64,000 nucleotides of DNA from Pelomonas sp047654805. GTDB lineage: Bacteria; Pseudomonadota; Gammaproteobacteria; Burkholderiales; Burkholderiaceae_C. Within the stretch, counting starts at the first letter, position 1, and every line of letters starts with the position of its first letter. The notes beneath the pieces are model-generated. The model had not been told where the DNA came from. It saw only the letters and a list, made by a program, of their open reading frames with translations, and did not search any database. The stretch spans positions 2,852,001 to 2,916,000 of the forward strand of contig NZ_JASGIV010000001.1 of NCBI RefSeq assembly GCF_047654805.1, written 5' to 3'. The position numbers were made by a program, and so were the translations under genes. This document shows positions 25,340 through 35,793 of the stretch, piece by piece.

Positions 25340-26359
25340 ATGCCCATGACCGACACTCGATACACGACCTTGCCGCAATGGCCCAACGCATATCCGGCCA
25401 GCGGTGCCGGTGCCACCCTGAAACTCCTCAACGAGGACTTCATCGTGACCGAACTGCCCCTGCAGCTCCCCTCCGGCGAGGGCGAACACATCTGGCTGGA
25501 CATCGAGAAAAACGGTGCCAACACCGCATTCGTCGCCCAACAACTGGCCGAAGCCACCAACGTGAATGAAAGGGACGTTGGCTATGCCGGCCTCAAGGAC
25601 CGCCACGCCATCACCCGTCAGTGGTTCAGCATCTATCTGCCGAAGGGTGAGACGCCCGACCTGACCCTGCTCCGGCACCCGGAATTCAGCGTGCTGCGTC
25701 AGAGCCGCCACGTGAAGAAGCTGCGCCCCGGAGATCTGCAGGGCAACCGATTCCGCATCGTGCTGCGTGACGTGACGGGCGACCGCGACACCATTGAGGC
25801 CAATCTCAAGGCCGTTGCGTCACATGGCGTGCCCAACTACTTCGGCGCCCAGCGCTTCGGCCACGACGGCGGCAACGTCGAGCAGGGTCGAGCCATGCTG
25901 GCGCGCGAAATCCGCGTGCGCAACCCGAAGAAAAAGGGCATCTACCTGTCGGCGGTACGCTCTTTCGTCTTCAACGAGGTGCTGGCGCTGCGCATTCATC
26001 AGGGCCTCTGGGGCAAGACACTGGCCGGCGACGTGATGGACGAGGCCGGCCGGCCCACGGGACCACTCTGGGGACGGGGCCGCGTGATCACGACCGATCA
26101 AGCGAGGGCCCTGGAAAACGGAGTGGCTGAACGTCATGCGGCCTTGTGCGACGGCATGGAACACGCCGGACTGGATCAGGAGCGCCGCTCCCTTGTGGCA
26201 AGCCCGGCGGAAATGTCATGGGAATGGCAGCAAGCCGATCAACTGGTCCTCACGTTCTCCTTGCCCGCCGGAAACTACGCCACTTCCGTTCTGAACGAGA
26301 TCCTCCGCACCACAGAGCCCGACAGGCATTCGGAAAACGAGCCCGCGGCCGTCGAATGA
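25340..26359 (+). CDS. truD: tRNA pseudouridine(13) synthase TruD
   Basis: The product is 339 aa, the family length. Landmarks are the catalytic-Asp motif VGYAGLKDRHAITRQWFS (about residues 75-92), HVKKLRPGDLQGNRFRIVLR and VPNYFGAQRFG. The enzyme converts U13 of tRNA-Glu to pseudouridine. The start could be the ATG at 25340 or at 25346; both lie close to family starts. It is a single gene in an otherwise accessory stretch. Confidence 0.96.
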   Translation: MPMTDTRYTTLPQWPNAYPASGAGATLKLLNEDFIVTELPLQLPSGEGEHIWLDIEKNGANTAFVAQQLAEATNVNERDVGYAGLKDRHAITRQWFSIYLPKGETPDLTLLRHPEFSVLRQSRHVKKLRPGDLQGNRFRIVLRDVTGDRDTIEANLKAVASHGVPNYFGAQRFGHDGGNVEQGRAMLAREIRVRNPKKKGIYLSAVRSFVFNEVLALRIHQGLWGKTLAGDVMDEAGRPTGPLWGRGRVITTDQARALENGVAERHAALCDGMEHAGLDQERRSLVASPAEMSWEWQQADQLVLTFSLPAGNYATSVLNEILRTTEPDRHSENEPAAVE

Positions 26360-26961
26360 GGAGGGGCTGCGTCATGGCTGTCCGTACCGCGGCTGAGGAG
26401 TATCTGGCGCTTGCCACGCTCAACCTCGTGCAGTGCATCGCCTTCGTCGGATCTACTGCAACGGTCGTGCAGCTGCGCGTCCGGGCCAGGTCGAGGTGGC
26501 GGCGCCAGACGCTCACGGATCACAGGTCCGGATGTCCGCTGAAATCATGCCCCGCATGACCACGTTGCACCTCGCGCTGTTGCCAGGCGGTTGGCTGCCT
26601 GCTGGCTTGGCCATCCGCGACGGCGGGGCTTCGGTTCCCAAATCGGTGTCCCCCTGAGCGAGCCTAGAGGCCGCTTCAAACGCGGACGACCGGCAGGACT
26701 GGCAGCCGACTTCATCGACCTTTTCGACCGTCGCGAGGCGCGCATCAATCCCTTGCTGATCGCGCTGGAGGGCAACACACGATCAATTCCGACCCACGCC
26801 GCGATGCAAGCCCAGGTGCGTCCTGAACGGGCAAAACGGCCCCGAAAGGGGCTCAAGACGCCGCGCCGAGACGTCTTGCGCGCCAATCGGCGCTCAGGCG
26901 CCGTCAAAGTGCCAAGAACCGCGATCGAGGCGCATGATCTCGCCCATAGATCAGCACGTCC
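26360..26961. other. about 600 bp with no recognisable gene, probably decayed sequence
   Basis: Several overlapping open frames exist on both strands. The longest (plus strand 26591-26965 and minus strand 26545-26907) are rich in Arg, lack a good ribosome-binding site and match no family known to me. The piece between truD and the toxin-antitoxin pair looks like remnants of accessory DNA. Confidence 0.4.
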
Positions 26962-27273
26962 CTAGTGATAGTCGTCTTCGAGCTGATGGCGGACGGCCAA
27001 CACGGTCACCGTTCCGGCATTCTCAACTTCAAACAGCGCCACGTAGCCACTGCCTGCAAAGGGAATGATCATCTCGCGCAGGAACGGATCAGCCTCGGCC
27101 TTGCGATAGATGAACGGCGAGCGCTTCAGGTTCTCCAGCGCGTCGGTAATGGCTGCAAGTGCACGATCCGCCTGCGCGAGGTCCTCCAGCACCGTGGCGC
27201 GCTCCAGCAGATGCTCATACATGCGCCACAGATCGTCCCGCGCCTGCGCGGTGAACCGGACCTCGAAGCTCAC
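26962..27273 (-). CDS. RelE/ParE-family toxin
   Basis: The product is 103 aa. The start (SFEVRFTAQARDDLWRMYEHLLER) and the end (YVALFEVENAGTVTVLAVRHQLEDDYH) fit the ParE fold. The helix hairpin is followed by a beta-sheet, with conserved Arg in the VRHQ strand. It begins at a GTG overlapping the antitoxin stop (GTGA). ParE toxins usually inhibit DNA gyrase, and RelE toxins cut mRNA; which applies here cannot be decided. Confidence 0.85.
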   Translation of the reverse strand: MSFEVRFTAQARDDLWRMYEHLLERATVLEDLAQADRALAAITDALENLKRSPFIYRKAEADPFLREMIIPFAGSGYVALFEVENAGTVTVLAVRHQLEDDYH

Positions 27274-27566
27274 GCGCGTGCTTTCCTCGGCGCCTTCCCA
27301 GCCAGCGCGGCCTTGGCCTTGTCCAGCTTTCCGCCCAGTTCCGCCAGCACGGCCTCAGCGCTTACGTAGACCCCCGTCCGCTTCGCTTCGTCACGGGAAG
27401 CCAACCCGCGGGCGATGAACTCCGTTCTCACACGGCGTCGCTCGATGGTCTCGCGGACTGCTCCCTCGATGAAGCTCGACAGCGACTCTCCCTCGGCGAG
27501 GACGCTCTCGGCGGCCTCGCGCAACTCAGGGTCGACACGCAGGGATGGCAGGGACGCTGATTTCAT
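27270..27566 (-). CDS. antitoxin of the ParE-type pair
   Basis: The product is 98 aa from the ATG at 27566. The N-terminal part (SLRVDPELREAAESVLAEGESLSSFIEGAVRETIERR) is a ribbon-helix-helix DNA-binding domain like that of YlcI/YnfO-type antitoxins. The Lys/Ala-rich C-terminus would bind the toxin. Gene order antitoxin-toxin with a 4-nt overlap is standard. It is expected to repress the pair's promoter. Confidence 0.8.
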   Translation of the reverse strand: MKSASLPSLRVDPELREAAESVLAEGESLSSFIEGAVRETIERRRVRTEFIARGLASRDEAKRTGVYVSAEAVLAELGGKLDKAKAALAGKAPRKARA

Positions 27567-28250
27567 GGCGGAGCCGGTTTGCGTTGCAATTGCGATGCAT
27601 TGTAGACACCCTCGGGATGCGCTGCATCTGGCCATGCCGCGGCGTGGCCACGAGCGATCTCCGGCCGCCGCACCCTCAGAAGACCCGGGGCTGCGTGCCC
27701 CCCCCCTGGTTCAACACGAGCGACGAGACAGTGCGCTGGCCTCGCGGCAGAGTCCAGCGCAGCAAGTCGGCTCAGCGCTTCAGTTCGCGCATGCCCTCCG
27801 CAAGCATCCACGTCGCACGGTTCAGGCTCACACCACGGTCGATGCTCTGCACGCCGCGGTTATGCATCCGATTCCCCTGCACCTGCACCTGCACCGTGCG
27901 ACCCGGAGGCCCACCGCGGTCGACCCGGATGTCCTGTACGCCCGTGAGCCAATTGGGCATAGCGTCCTTCGAACTCAACTGGCGAAGTACGCTGCCGGAG
28001 GCAGCAGTACTGTCTCGGGCCTGCAGCCGCTGCCCCAAAGGCGTTGCCACGCTGTTGGACGTACTGCCGCGGCTGTGGGCGGATGCGGGCGGATCGACGT
28101 CGATAGCCATCACGCTGACGGTGAGGCGGCGTTGGCCCGACCTCGATAGCTTGTGGGCCACGGCAGCGCAAATCTGCCGCTTGATGATCGGGCTATGCAC
28201 TCCGGTTTTCTGGGGCAACCTCAGTCAACGGACGTCGTTGGACGCCAGGA
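27567..28250 (-). other. stretch between antitoxin and tRNA terminator, with a possible hypothetical gene
   Basis: The best candidate is a minus-strand frame, 27772-28218 (148 aa). Its C-terminal part (RGGPPGRTVQVQVQGNR, then NRGVQSIDRGVSLNRATWMLAEGMRELKR) has protein-like composition. Its N-terminus has no good start or signal peptide, and I do not recognise the family. It may be a broken gene. Nothing else is seen. Confidence 0.35.
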
Positions 28251-28253
28251 AGC

Positions 28254-28290
28254 AAAAAAACCCGTCTCCACTAGGGAAAACGGGCTTTTT
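28254..28290 (-). terminator. Rho-independent terminator after tRNA-Ser
   Basis: On the minus strand, the stem CCCGT/ACGGG with flanking A/T pairs is followed by a run of seven T. It lies about 45 bases after the tRNA-Ser CCA end. Its A/T symmetry means it can also act in the other direction. Confidence 0.85.
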
Positions 28291-28334
28291 CTAGTTCTTT
28301 ATGGGACTTCAAAAGACGTCCCGGAACTGATCTT

Positions 28335-28427
28335 TGGCGGAGTCGGAGGGATTCGAACCCTCGATGCAGGTTTTGCCCACATACTCCCTTAGCAGGGGAG
28401 CACCTTCGGCCACTCGGTCACGACTCC
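28335..28427 (-). tRNA. tRNA-Ser(GCT)
   Basis: The acceptor stem is GGAGTCG/CGACTCC, with a long variable arm as in type II tRNAs. The anticodon loop CTGCTAA holds GCT, and the T arm contains GGTTCGAATCC. The CCA tail is encoded. It lies 48 bases downstream of lysC on the same strand. Confidence 0.97.
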
Positions 28428-28475
28428 AGCACAGCCGCGCATTCTATACCAACGCGGAGCACTCTCGGAGATAAA

Positions 28476-29750
28476 TCAGGCGGCAGCCGCTTCCTGGTCC
28501 AGATCGAAAGCCTTGTGCAGCGCGCGCACAGCCAGTTCCATGTACTTCTCGTCGATGACGACGCTGGTCTTGATCTCGCTGGTGGAGATCATCTGGATGT
28601 TGATGCCCTCTTCGCTCAGCGCGCGGAACATCTTGCTGGCCACACCCACGTGCGAGCGCATGCCGATGCCGACGATGGAAACCTTGCAGATCTTCGGATC
28701 ACCGGCAACCTTGGCCGCGTTGGTGGCCGGGCCGACGGTGTTCTGCAGCAGATCCATCGTGCGCGCATAGTCGTTGCGGTGCACGGTGAAGGAGAAGTCG
28801 GTCTTGCCGTCCTGCGAGACGTTCTGGATGATGACGTCGATGTCGATGTTGGCCTCGGCAACCGGGCCCAGGATCTGGAAGGCGATGCCGGGCTTGTCGG
28901 GCACGCCGAGCAGCGTCACCTTGGCCTCGTCACGGTTGAAGGCAATGCCCGAAACGACGGCTTGTTCCATGTTTTCGTCCTCTTCAAAACTGATCAGGGT
29001 GCCGGACTTGGCTTCTTCGTTGATGTCGATGTCCCAGGGCGTGAAGCTGGACAGCACGCGCAGCGGCACCTTGTACTTGCCGGCGAATTCCACCGAGCGG
29101 ATCTGCAGGATCTTGGAGCCCAGCGACGCCATCTCCAGCATCTCTTCGAAGCTGATGGTGTGCAGCCTGCGCGCCTCGGGAACGATGCGCGGGTCGGTGG
29201 TGTAGACGCCGTCGACGTCCGTATAGATCAGGCACTCGTCGGCCTTCATCGCGGCGGCGATCGCCACGGCCGAGGTGTCGGAGCCACCGCGACCCAGCGT
29301 CGTGATGTTGTTGTCGGCATCGATGCCCTGGAAGCCCGCGATGACGACGACCTTGCCGGCCGCAAGATCCTCGCGCACGCGCTTGTCGTCGATGCTCTCG
29401 ATGCGGGCCTTGGTGTAGGACGAGTCGGTGGCCACCGGCACCTGCCAGCCCGTGTAGCTGACCGAAGCCACGCCTTCAGCCTGCAGCGCGATGGCCAGCA
29501 GGCCTACCGAGACCTGTTCGCCGGTGGCGGCGATCATGTCCAGCTCGCGGTTGACTTCAGGGCTCATGCTGGCCGGCGACAACTCCTTGGCCAGGCCGAG
29601 CAGCCGGTTGGTTTCGCCGCTCATCGCCGAGGGCACGACCACCATCTGGTGGCCGGCGCGCACCCATTTGGCGACGCGCTTGGCCACGTTGCGGATGCGA
29701 TCGGTGGACCCCATCGAGGTGCCGCCGTACTTGTGGACGATCAGAGCCAT
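28476..29750 (-). CDS. lysC: aspartate kinase
   Basis: The product is 424 aa, starting MALIVHKYGGTSMGS; the KYGGTS motif binds ATP and aspartate. The kinase domain spans about residues 1-240, followed by two ACT regulatory domains (LLGVPDKPGIAFQIL and VSIVGIGMRSHVGVASKMF). It catalyses the first step to lysine, threonine and methionine and is probably feedback-inhibited through the ACT domains. The ATG at 29750 fits the family N-terminus; a longer frame to 29792 does not. Confidence 0.97.
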   Translation of the reverse strand: MALIVHKYGGTSMGSTDRIRNVAKRVAKWVRAGHQMVVVPSAMSGETNRLLGLAKELSPASMSPEVNRELDMIAATGEQVSVGLLAIALQAEGVASVSYTGWQVPVATDSSYTKARIESIDDKRVREDLAAGKVVVIAGFQGIDADNNITTLGRGGSDTSAVAIAAAMKADECLIYTDVDGVYTTDPRIVPEARRLHTISFEEMLEMASLGSKILQIRSVEFAGKYKVPLRVLSSFTPWDIDINEEAKSGTLISFEEDENMEQAVVSGIAFNRDEAKVTLLGVPDKPGIAFQILGPVAEANIDIDVIIQNVSQDGKTDFSFTVHRNDYARTMDLLQNTVGPATNAAKVAGDPKICKVSIVGIGMRSHVGVASKMFRALSEEGINIQMISTSEIKTSVVIDEKYMELAVRALHKAFDLDQEAAAA

Positions 29751-31095
29751 GTGTTTGAGCGAAGGCTGAGGACGGAGCTGCCAGGACGGCATGCTCGCAA
29801 ACCCCTGATTTTATGCGGCCGCCCCGCCCTCGCCTTCGCTCTGCGGCAAGGCTGCGTCCTCCAGCCAGCGCAAAGCAAGCTTGGGCTCATCTTGATTGGC
29901 GAAGGCACGCGCATCCATGCCCAGGCCGGCGACGGCGAGCAAGCGCTGCTGCGCATCGAGCAGCAGCGGCCCTCCACGCCGCCACGGCGGCAGGCCAGCT
30001 TCCTGGCAGGCCTTCTTCAGGCTGCGGGGAACGGAAGCCGGCGCACGCTGGAACTGCTCCGCACCGCTGCGCCCTTGCTGGATCAACCGGGCGAGGCGCT
30101 GCGGAGCGATGCCCTGTTGCGCCGGCTCGACGAGCCAGGCACCACGCCAGGCCGCCTGGGGATAGCAGCCCGGGCGGCTGAAGTCGACTTCGGACCGAGC
30201 GGCTGGCTCGGGCGGCAACGGCGCCCAGAACAACCCATCACGCCACGCATGCAACTCGCCGTGAGGCGCCGGCCAGGACAACGTGGCCCCAGGCCGCCAT
30301 TCGGTCAGCAGGCGCTGGACGAGGCTGGCAGGCGCAGCGGTGTGCGCCGACAGCCAGGCGCGCAGCGCATTGCTGGCGCGCGCGGGCGACAGGCCCGCCA
30401 ATGCAGCCAGGTCCAGGCGCTCCGCAGTTGCCAGCCACGCCAGGTCCTGTGCCGCGACTTCGATGGACAGCGCATCGGCCTGTTGCGCCCAACGCGCAGC
30501 CTGAGCCAGCCCCGCCTCGGCCGACGCGAACGCCGGCCAAAGGGCCTGGCGCAGCCGGTTGCGGGCAAAGCGCATGTCGTCGTTGCTGGGATCCTCGATC
30601 CACTGCAGACCATGCTGCACGGCATAAGCGTGGATGGCTTCGCGCGGATGGTCCAGCCAGGGACGGGCCCAGCACAGCCCGGCCCGCCACTGGGTCCTGG
30701 GCATGCCGGAAAGGCCGGCGCTGCCGGCGCCCCGCAGGGCCTGCAGCAAAAAGGTCTCGGCCTGGTCGCGACGATGATGAGCCAGCAGCAGCAGATCCGC
30801 CCCCGCCTCCATCGCCATGTCGTGCAAGGCGCGATGGCGCCCCCCTCGGGCCCAGGCCTCGATGCTCTCGCCCGCCCCAGGCTTGCCACCCAGGCAGGTG
30901 CACACGAACCCGGCCCCCAGGTCCCGGGCCATGCTCTCGCAATGCGTCGCCCAGTCGTCGGCCTGTGCCTGAAGGCCATGGTGAACGTGCAGCGCCACGA
31001 CACGCTGCCCCGTGGCCGCACGGGTGGCGGCGTGCAGCAGCGCCGTGGAATCCATGCCGCCGCTGAAGGCGACCGCTACGGCATCGCGGGTGGGA

Positions 31096-32066
<971 letters not shown>

Positions 32067-32067
<1 letters not shown>

Positions 32068-32708
32068 CAGTAATCCACCGGTAGGGGATCCAGGCTGCGC
32101 CAAATGTACCAAACCGCTACCGAGCGGAAAGGCGCCCAGGCGTCGCCGACTTCGCGGGCCTCGGCTCGTGACACGGGCTCGCCGGAAAAGTAGTTCACGC
32201 TGATGCCCTTCAGCAAACCGATGTCGTCCAGCGGCATGACATTGGGGCGCATCAGGTGAAAAATCAAGAACATCTCGGCCGTCCAGCGACCGATGCCACG
32301 GATGGCAACCAGCTCTTCGATGATGGCTTCGTCGTCCATTTGCGCCCATTGGCGCACATGTACCTGGCCAGAGTCGAAATGTTCGGCCAAGTCGCGCAGG
32401 TACTCGACCTTGCGGGCCGACAGGCCGGCCGCGCGCTGCTCGTCCACGCCCAGGGCCAGCACGGCCGCCGGCTGGAACTTCGGCGCCAGCGCGACCCAGC
32501 GGTTCCAGACCGATTGCGCCGCCTTGACCGAGATCTGCTGGCCGACGATGGAGCGGGCCAGCGTCGCGAAGGCATCACCGCGGCTCTGCAGGCGTGCCTC
32601 ACCGAACTGCGGGATGAGCTTCCTCATGACCCGGTCGCGCTTGACCAGGTGCTTGCAGGCCTCATCCCAATAGCCCGGCGTGACCTCGACAGGGGGCTTC
32701 AACGCCAT
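32067..32708 (-). CDS. DNA-3-methyladenine glycosylase (AlkA-type, HhH-GPD)
   Basis: The product is 213 aa, short like the family found between cysS and accA in Burkholderiales. The helix-hairpin-helix is IRGIGRWTAEMFLIF, followed by the catalytic-Asp region MPLDDIGLLKG. IVGQQISVKAA marks the start of the domain. It removes alkylated purines in base-excision repair. The start and stop overlap its neighbours by one base on each side. Confidence 0.93.
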
Positions 32709-34078
32709 CAGCTCTTCACCCAGGTCGTTCCGCCGGCGCCATCCTTCAACGTGATGCCCTTGGCCGACAGCTCGGCCCGGATCGCGTCGGCGCCAGCAAA
32801 GTCCCTGGCCGCCTTGGCTGCAGCACGCGCGGCGATGCGTTCCTCGATCCAAGCCGCATCGTCACCGGAGCCCCCCTGCAGATAGGCGCGCGGATCCTGC
32901 TGCAGGATGCCCAGCACGCCGGCCAGGGCCTTGAGCAGGCCAGCCCGCTGCGGCGAGCGGTCGCGGTTGACCTCGTTGACGAGATCGAACAGCACGGCCA
33001 CGGCGCCGGGCGTGCCGAAGTCCTCGTCCATGGCCGTCTTGAAGGCCGCGGCGCTGGGCTCGCTCCAGTCGATGTCGACGACTGCCGGCGGCACGGCGTC
33101 CAGCGCCGTGTAGAGCCGCGTCAGTGCCGTGCGGGCGTCCTCCAGGTGCGAATCGCTGAAGTTGAAGGGCCTGCGATAGTGCGTGCGCAGCATGAAGAAG
33201 CGCAGCGTCTCGCCGTCGAACTTCTGCAGCACATCGCGGATGGTGAAGAAGTTGCCCAGGCTCTTGGACATCTTCTCGCCGTCGACGTTGAGAAAGCCGT
33301 TGTGCAGCCAGTACTTGGCAAAGTCGTAGCCGGCGCCCTGGCTCTGGGCGATCTCGTTCTCGTGATGGGGAAACTGCAGGTCGGCGCCACCACCGTGGAT
33401 ATCGAAGCTCTCGCCCAGCAGCGCGCAGCTCATCGCCGAGCACTCGATATGCCAGCCGGGGCGCCCCTCGCCGAAGGGCGCGGCCCACTTCGCGTCGACC
33501 GGCTCGTCGGCCTTGGCGGCTTTCCACAGCACGAAGTCCAGCGGGTCGAGCTTGCCGTCGTCCACCGCCACCCGTTCGCCAGCCCGCAGGTCGTCGACGC
33601 TCTTGCCGCTGAGCTTGCCGTAGCCCTCGAACTTGCGCACCGCATAGTTCACGTCGCCGCCTTCGGCGCGGTAGGCCAGCCCCCGACCTTCCAGGCGTTC
33701 GATCAGCGACAGCATCTGCGGCACGTATTCGGTCGCACGCGGCTCGTGGTCGGGGCGCAGCAGGCCCACGGCGGCGAAGTCCTCGTGCATCGCTGCGGAC
33801 ATCTCCTGCGTCAGCTGGCGGATGGTGATGCCGCGTTCGACGGCACGCTTGATGATCTTGTCGTCGATGTCGGTGATGTTGCGCACATAGGTGACGGCAT
33901 AGCCGCTCGCGCGCAGCCAGCGGTAGATGACGTCGAACGCCATGTTCATGCGCAGGTGCCCCATGTGGCACAAGTCGTAGACCGTGATGCCGCACACATA
34001 CATGCGCACCTGGCCAGGCACGAGCGGCTGAAAGTCTTCGAGGGTGCGGCTGAGGGAGTTGTGGACGCGCAGGGGCAT
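32708..34078 (-). CDS. cysS: cysteinyl-tRNA synthetase
   Basis: The product is 456 aa from the ATG at 34078 (MPLRVHNSLSRTLEDF). It has the HIGH-like motif in YDLCHMGHLR, the KMSKSLGN loop, zinc-ligand Cys in YVCGITVYD and GWHIECSAMS, and a C-terminal helical domain. A longer in-frame reading to 34147 would place part of a leader hairpin in the protein and is rejected. It is the first gene of cysS-alkA-accA-tilS. Confidence 0.97.
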   Translation of the reverse strand: MPLRVHNSLSRTLEDFQPLVPGQVRMYVCGITVYDLCHMGHLRMNMAFDVIYRWLRASGYAVTYVRNITDIDDKIIKRAVERGITIRQLTQEMSAAMHEDFAAVGLLRPDHEPRATEYVPQMLSLIERLEGRGLAYRAEGGDVNYAVRKFEGYGKLSGKSVDDLRAGERVAVDDGKLDPLDFVLWKAAKADEPVDAKWAAPFGEGRPGWHIECSAMSCALLGESFDIHGGGADLQFPHHENEIAQSQGAGYDFAKYWLHNGFLNVDGEKMSKSLGNFFTIRDVLQKFDGETLRFFMLRTHYRRPFNFSDSHLEDARTALTRLYTALDAVPPAVVDIDWSEPSAAAFKTAMDEDFGTPGAVAVLFDLVNEVNRDRSPQRAGLLKALAGVLGILQQDPRAYLQGGSGDDAAWIEERIAARAAAKAARDFAGADAIRAELSAKGITLKDGAGGTTWVKS

Positions 34079-34113
34079 GAGACGGAAACCAGGGGCAACA
34101 GCCACCAACAAGA

Positions 34114-34144
34114 AGCCCCGCACCGGGTTCGGCCAGGCGGGGCT
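34114..34144 (-). promoter_or_regulatory. stem-loop in the cysS leader, possible attenuator
   Basis: AGCCCCGC pairs with GCGGGGCT across a 15-bp loop. On the cysS strand the stem is followed by TTCTTGTT, a terminator-like tail. A possible -10 element TATACT lies upstream at 34159-34164, with no clear -35. The structure could halt transcription before cysS (ATG 34078), or end transcription from elsewhere. Confidence 0.4.
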
Positions 34145-34201
34145 CATAGAATGAAATCAGTATAGCGGCCGCCCCTGACGCCGCCTCCAGCTACAACCCT
34201 C

Positions 34202-34720
34202 ATGCGCCTGCTTCTCCCCACCCTAGCGCTGCTCGCAGCGCTGGCCGCCGTGCCGGCCCGCGCCGATGACCTCGCCAGCGCCCAGCGCCTGTGGCTGGCC
34301 GGCCAGAAGACCCAAGCCGTCGAGCAGGTCGAGCAGGCCCTCACCCGCACGCCGGACGATCTCCAACTGCGCTTCGCCCTCGGCGTGATGCGTATGGAAC
34401 TGGGCGACCGCGCCAAGGCACTGGCCATCTTCATGCGATTGACCCAGGACTTCCCCGACCTGGCCGACCCCTACAACAACCTCGCCGTCCTGCACGCCGC
34501 TGCCGGCGAGCTCGACGAAGCCAAGACGGCCCTGGAGCAGGCGCTGCGCCTGCAGCCCGACCATGCCCAGGCCCAGGAGAACCTCGGCGACGTGCTGACC
34601 CGCCTGGCCCTGCGCGCCTACCAGCGCGCGCAGAAGGCGGCACTGGCGCCCAGCGACGCCCTGGCCAGCAAGATCAGCCGCACGTTGGCGCTGACCAACG
34701 ATCTCACCAAGCCCCGCTAA
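34202..34720 (+). CDS. secreted TPR-repeat protein
   Basis: The product is 172 aa. Its signal peptide is MRLLLPTLALLAALAAVPARA. At least three tetratricopeptide repeats follow (LRFALGVMRMELGDRAKALAIF, DPYNNLAVLHAAAGELDEAKTALEQALRLQPDH and the next unit). TPR proteins of this kind act as periplasmic scaffolds. It precedes ppiA by 6 bases in the same operon, so it may assist folding or envelope assembly. The specific partner is unknown. Confidence 0.88.
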   Translation: MRLLLPTLALLAALAAVPARADDLASAQRLWLAGQKTQAVEQVEQALTRTPDDLQLRFALGVMRMELGDRAKALAIFMRLTQDFPDLADPYNNLAVLHAAAGELDEAKTALEQALRLQPDHAQAQENLGDVLTRLALRAYQRAQKAALAPSDALASKISRTLALTNDLTKPR

Positions 34721-34726
34721 GCCCGC

Positions 34727-35299
34727 ATGACCAAGACCGTCTTTTTGCACGCCACGCTGCTCACCGCCCTGCTGGCCGCTACCGGCGCTTCGGCGCAGAC
34801 CGTGAAGCTGCAGACCACCGAAGGCGACATCCGCATCGAGCTCAATGCCGAGAAGGCGCCGAAGTCAGTCGCCAACTTCCTGCAGTACGTGAAGGCCGGC
34901 CACTACAACGGCGTCATCTTCCACCGCGTGATCCAGAACTTCATGATCCAGACCGGCGGCTATGACGCCAAGCTGAACCAGCGGCCAACCAAGCCGCCCA
35001 TCCCGCTGGAGTCAGACAACGGCCTGTCCAATCTGCGCGGCACGGTCGCGATGGCGCGCACCAACGACCCGAACTCGGCCACGTCGCAGTTCTTCATCAA
35101 CGTCGTCGACAACATCCTCCTCGACGCCGATGTCGGCCGCATCGGCACCGGCTATGCCGTCTTCGGCCAGGTCGTCGAGGGCATGGACGTCGTCGACAAG
35201 ATTCGCGCCGTCGACACGAAGGCCCAGGGCGTCCACCAGAACCTGCCCGTCAAACCCATCTTCATCACCAAGGCTCTCGTCGAGCCCGTCAAAAAATGA
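34727..35299 (+). CDS. ppiA: periplasmic cyclophilin-type peptidyl-prolyl isomerase
   Basis: The product is 190 aa with a signal peptide (cleavage near ASA-QT). Cyclophilin core: VIFHRVIQNFMIQTGG, the VAMART strand, and SQFFINVVDN, with the catalytic Arg in FHRV. It isomerises X-Pro bonds in the periplasm. The next gene is a cytosolic copy (ppiB), with an ATGA overlap. Confidence 0.95.
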   Translation: MTKTVFLHATLLTALLAATGASAQTVKLQTTEGDIRIELNAEKAPKSVANFLQYVKAGHYNGVIFHRVIQNFMIQTGGYDAKLNQRPTKPPIPLESDNGLSNLRGTVAMARTNDPNSATSQFFINVVDNILLDADVGRIGTGYAVFGQVVEGMDVVDKIRAVDTKAQGVHQNLPVKPIFITKALVEPVKK

Positions 35300-35793
35300 G
35301 CCAAGTCAAGTTCACCACCAACCACGGCGACATCCTCATCGAGCTGGATGCCGCCAAGGCCCCCCTGTCCGCCGCCAATTTCCTGAACTACGTTCGCAAC
35401 GGCCACTACGATGGCACGATCTTCCACCGCGTCATCAAGGGCTTCATGATCCAGGGTGGGGGCTTCGATGCCGGCATGAGCCAAAAGCCCACCGAGGCCG
35501 CGATCCAGAACGAGGCCAACAACGGCTTGAAGAACGCCAAGTACACACTGGCCATGGCGCGGACGAACGCACCGCATTCCGCCACGGCCCAGTTCTTCAT
35601 CAACACGGTCGACAACGGCTTCCTGGACTTCAAGTCCGAGTCGCCCTCGGGCTGGGGCTATGCAGTCTTCGGCAAGGTCATCGAGGGTCAGGACATCGTC
35701 GACAAGATCGAGAAGGTGCGCACCGGCCGCTCCGGCGGCCATGCCGACGTGCCGGTCGAAGCGGTCGTGATCGAGAAAGCCGCGGAAGTTTGA
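35296..35793 (+). CDS. ppiB: cytoplasmic cyclophilin-type peptidyl-prolyl isomerase
   Basis: The product is 165 aa with no signal peptide. It has the same cyclophilin motifs as PpiA (TIFHRVIKGFMIQGGG, LAMARTNAPHSATAQFFINTVDN). It overlaps ppiA (ATGA) and the downstream lpxH (TTGA), so the genes form a translationally coupled chain. The two isomerases probably arose by duplication. Confidence 0.96.
   Translation: MSQVKFTTNHGDILIELDAAKAPLSAANFLNYVRNGHYDGTIFHRVIKGFMIQGGGFDAGMSQKPTEAAIQNEANNGLKNAKYTLAMARTNAPHSATAQFFINTVDNGFLDFKSESPSGWGYAVFGKVIEGQDIVDKIEKVRTGRSGGHADVPVEAVVIEKAAEV

Noticed and set aside
26591..26965. 124-aa plus-strand frame as a gene
   Set aside because: No ribosome-binding site, Arg-rich composition and no recognised family; its end runs into the toxin gene.
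34079..34147. N-terminal extension of cysS to 34147
   Set aside because: The extra 23 residues are encoded by the leader hairpin, and family members start near MPLRVHNSL.
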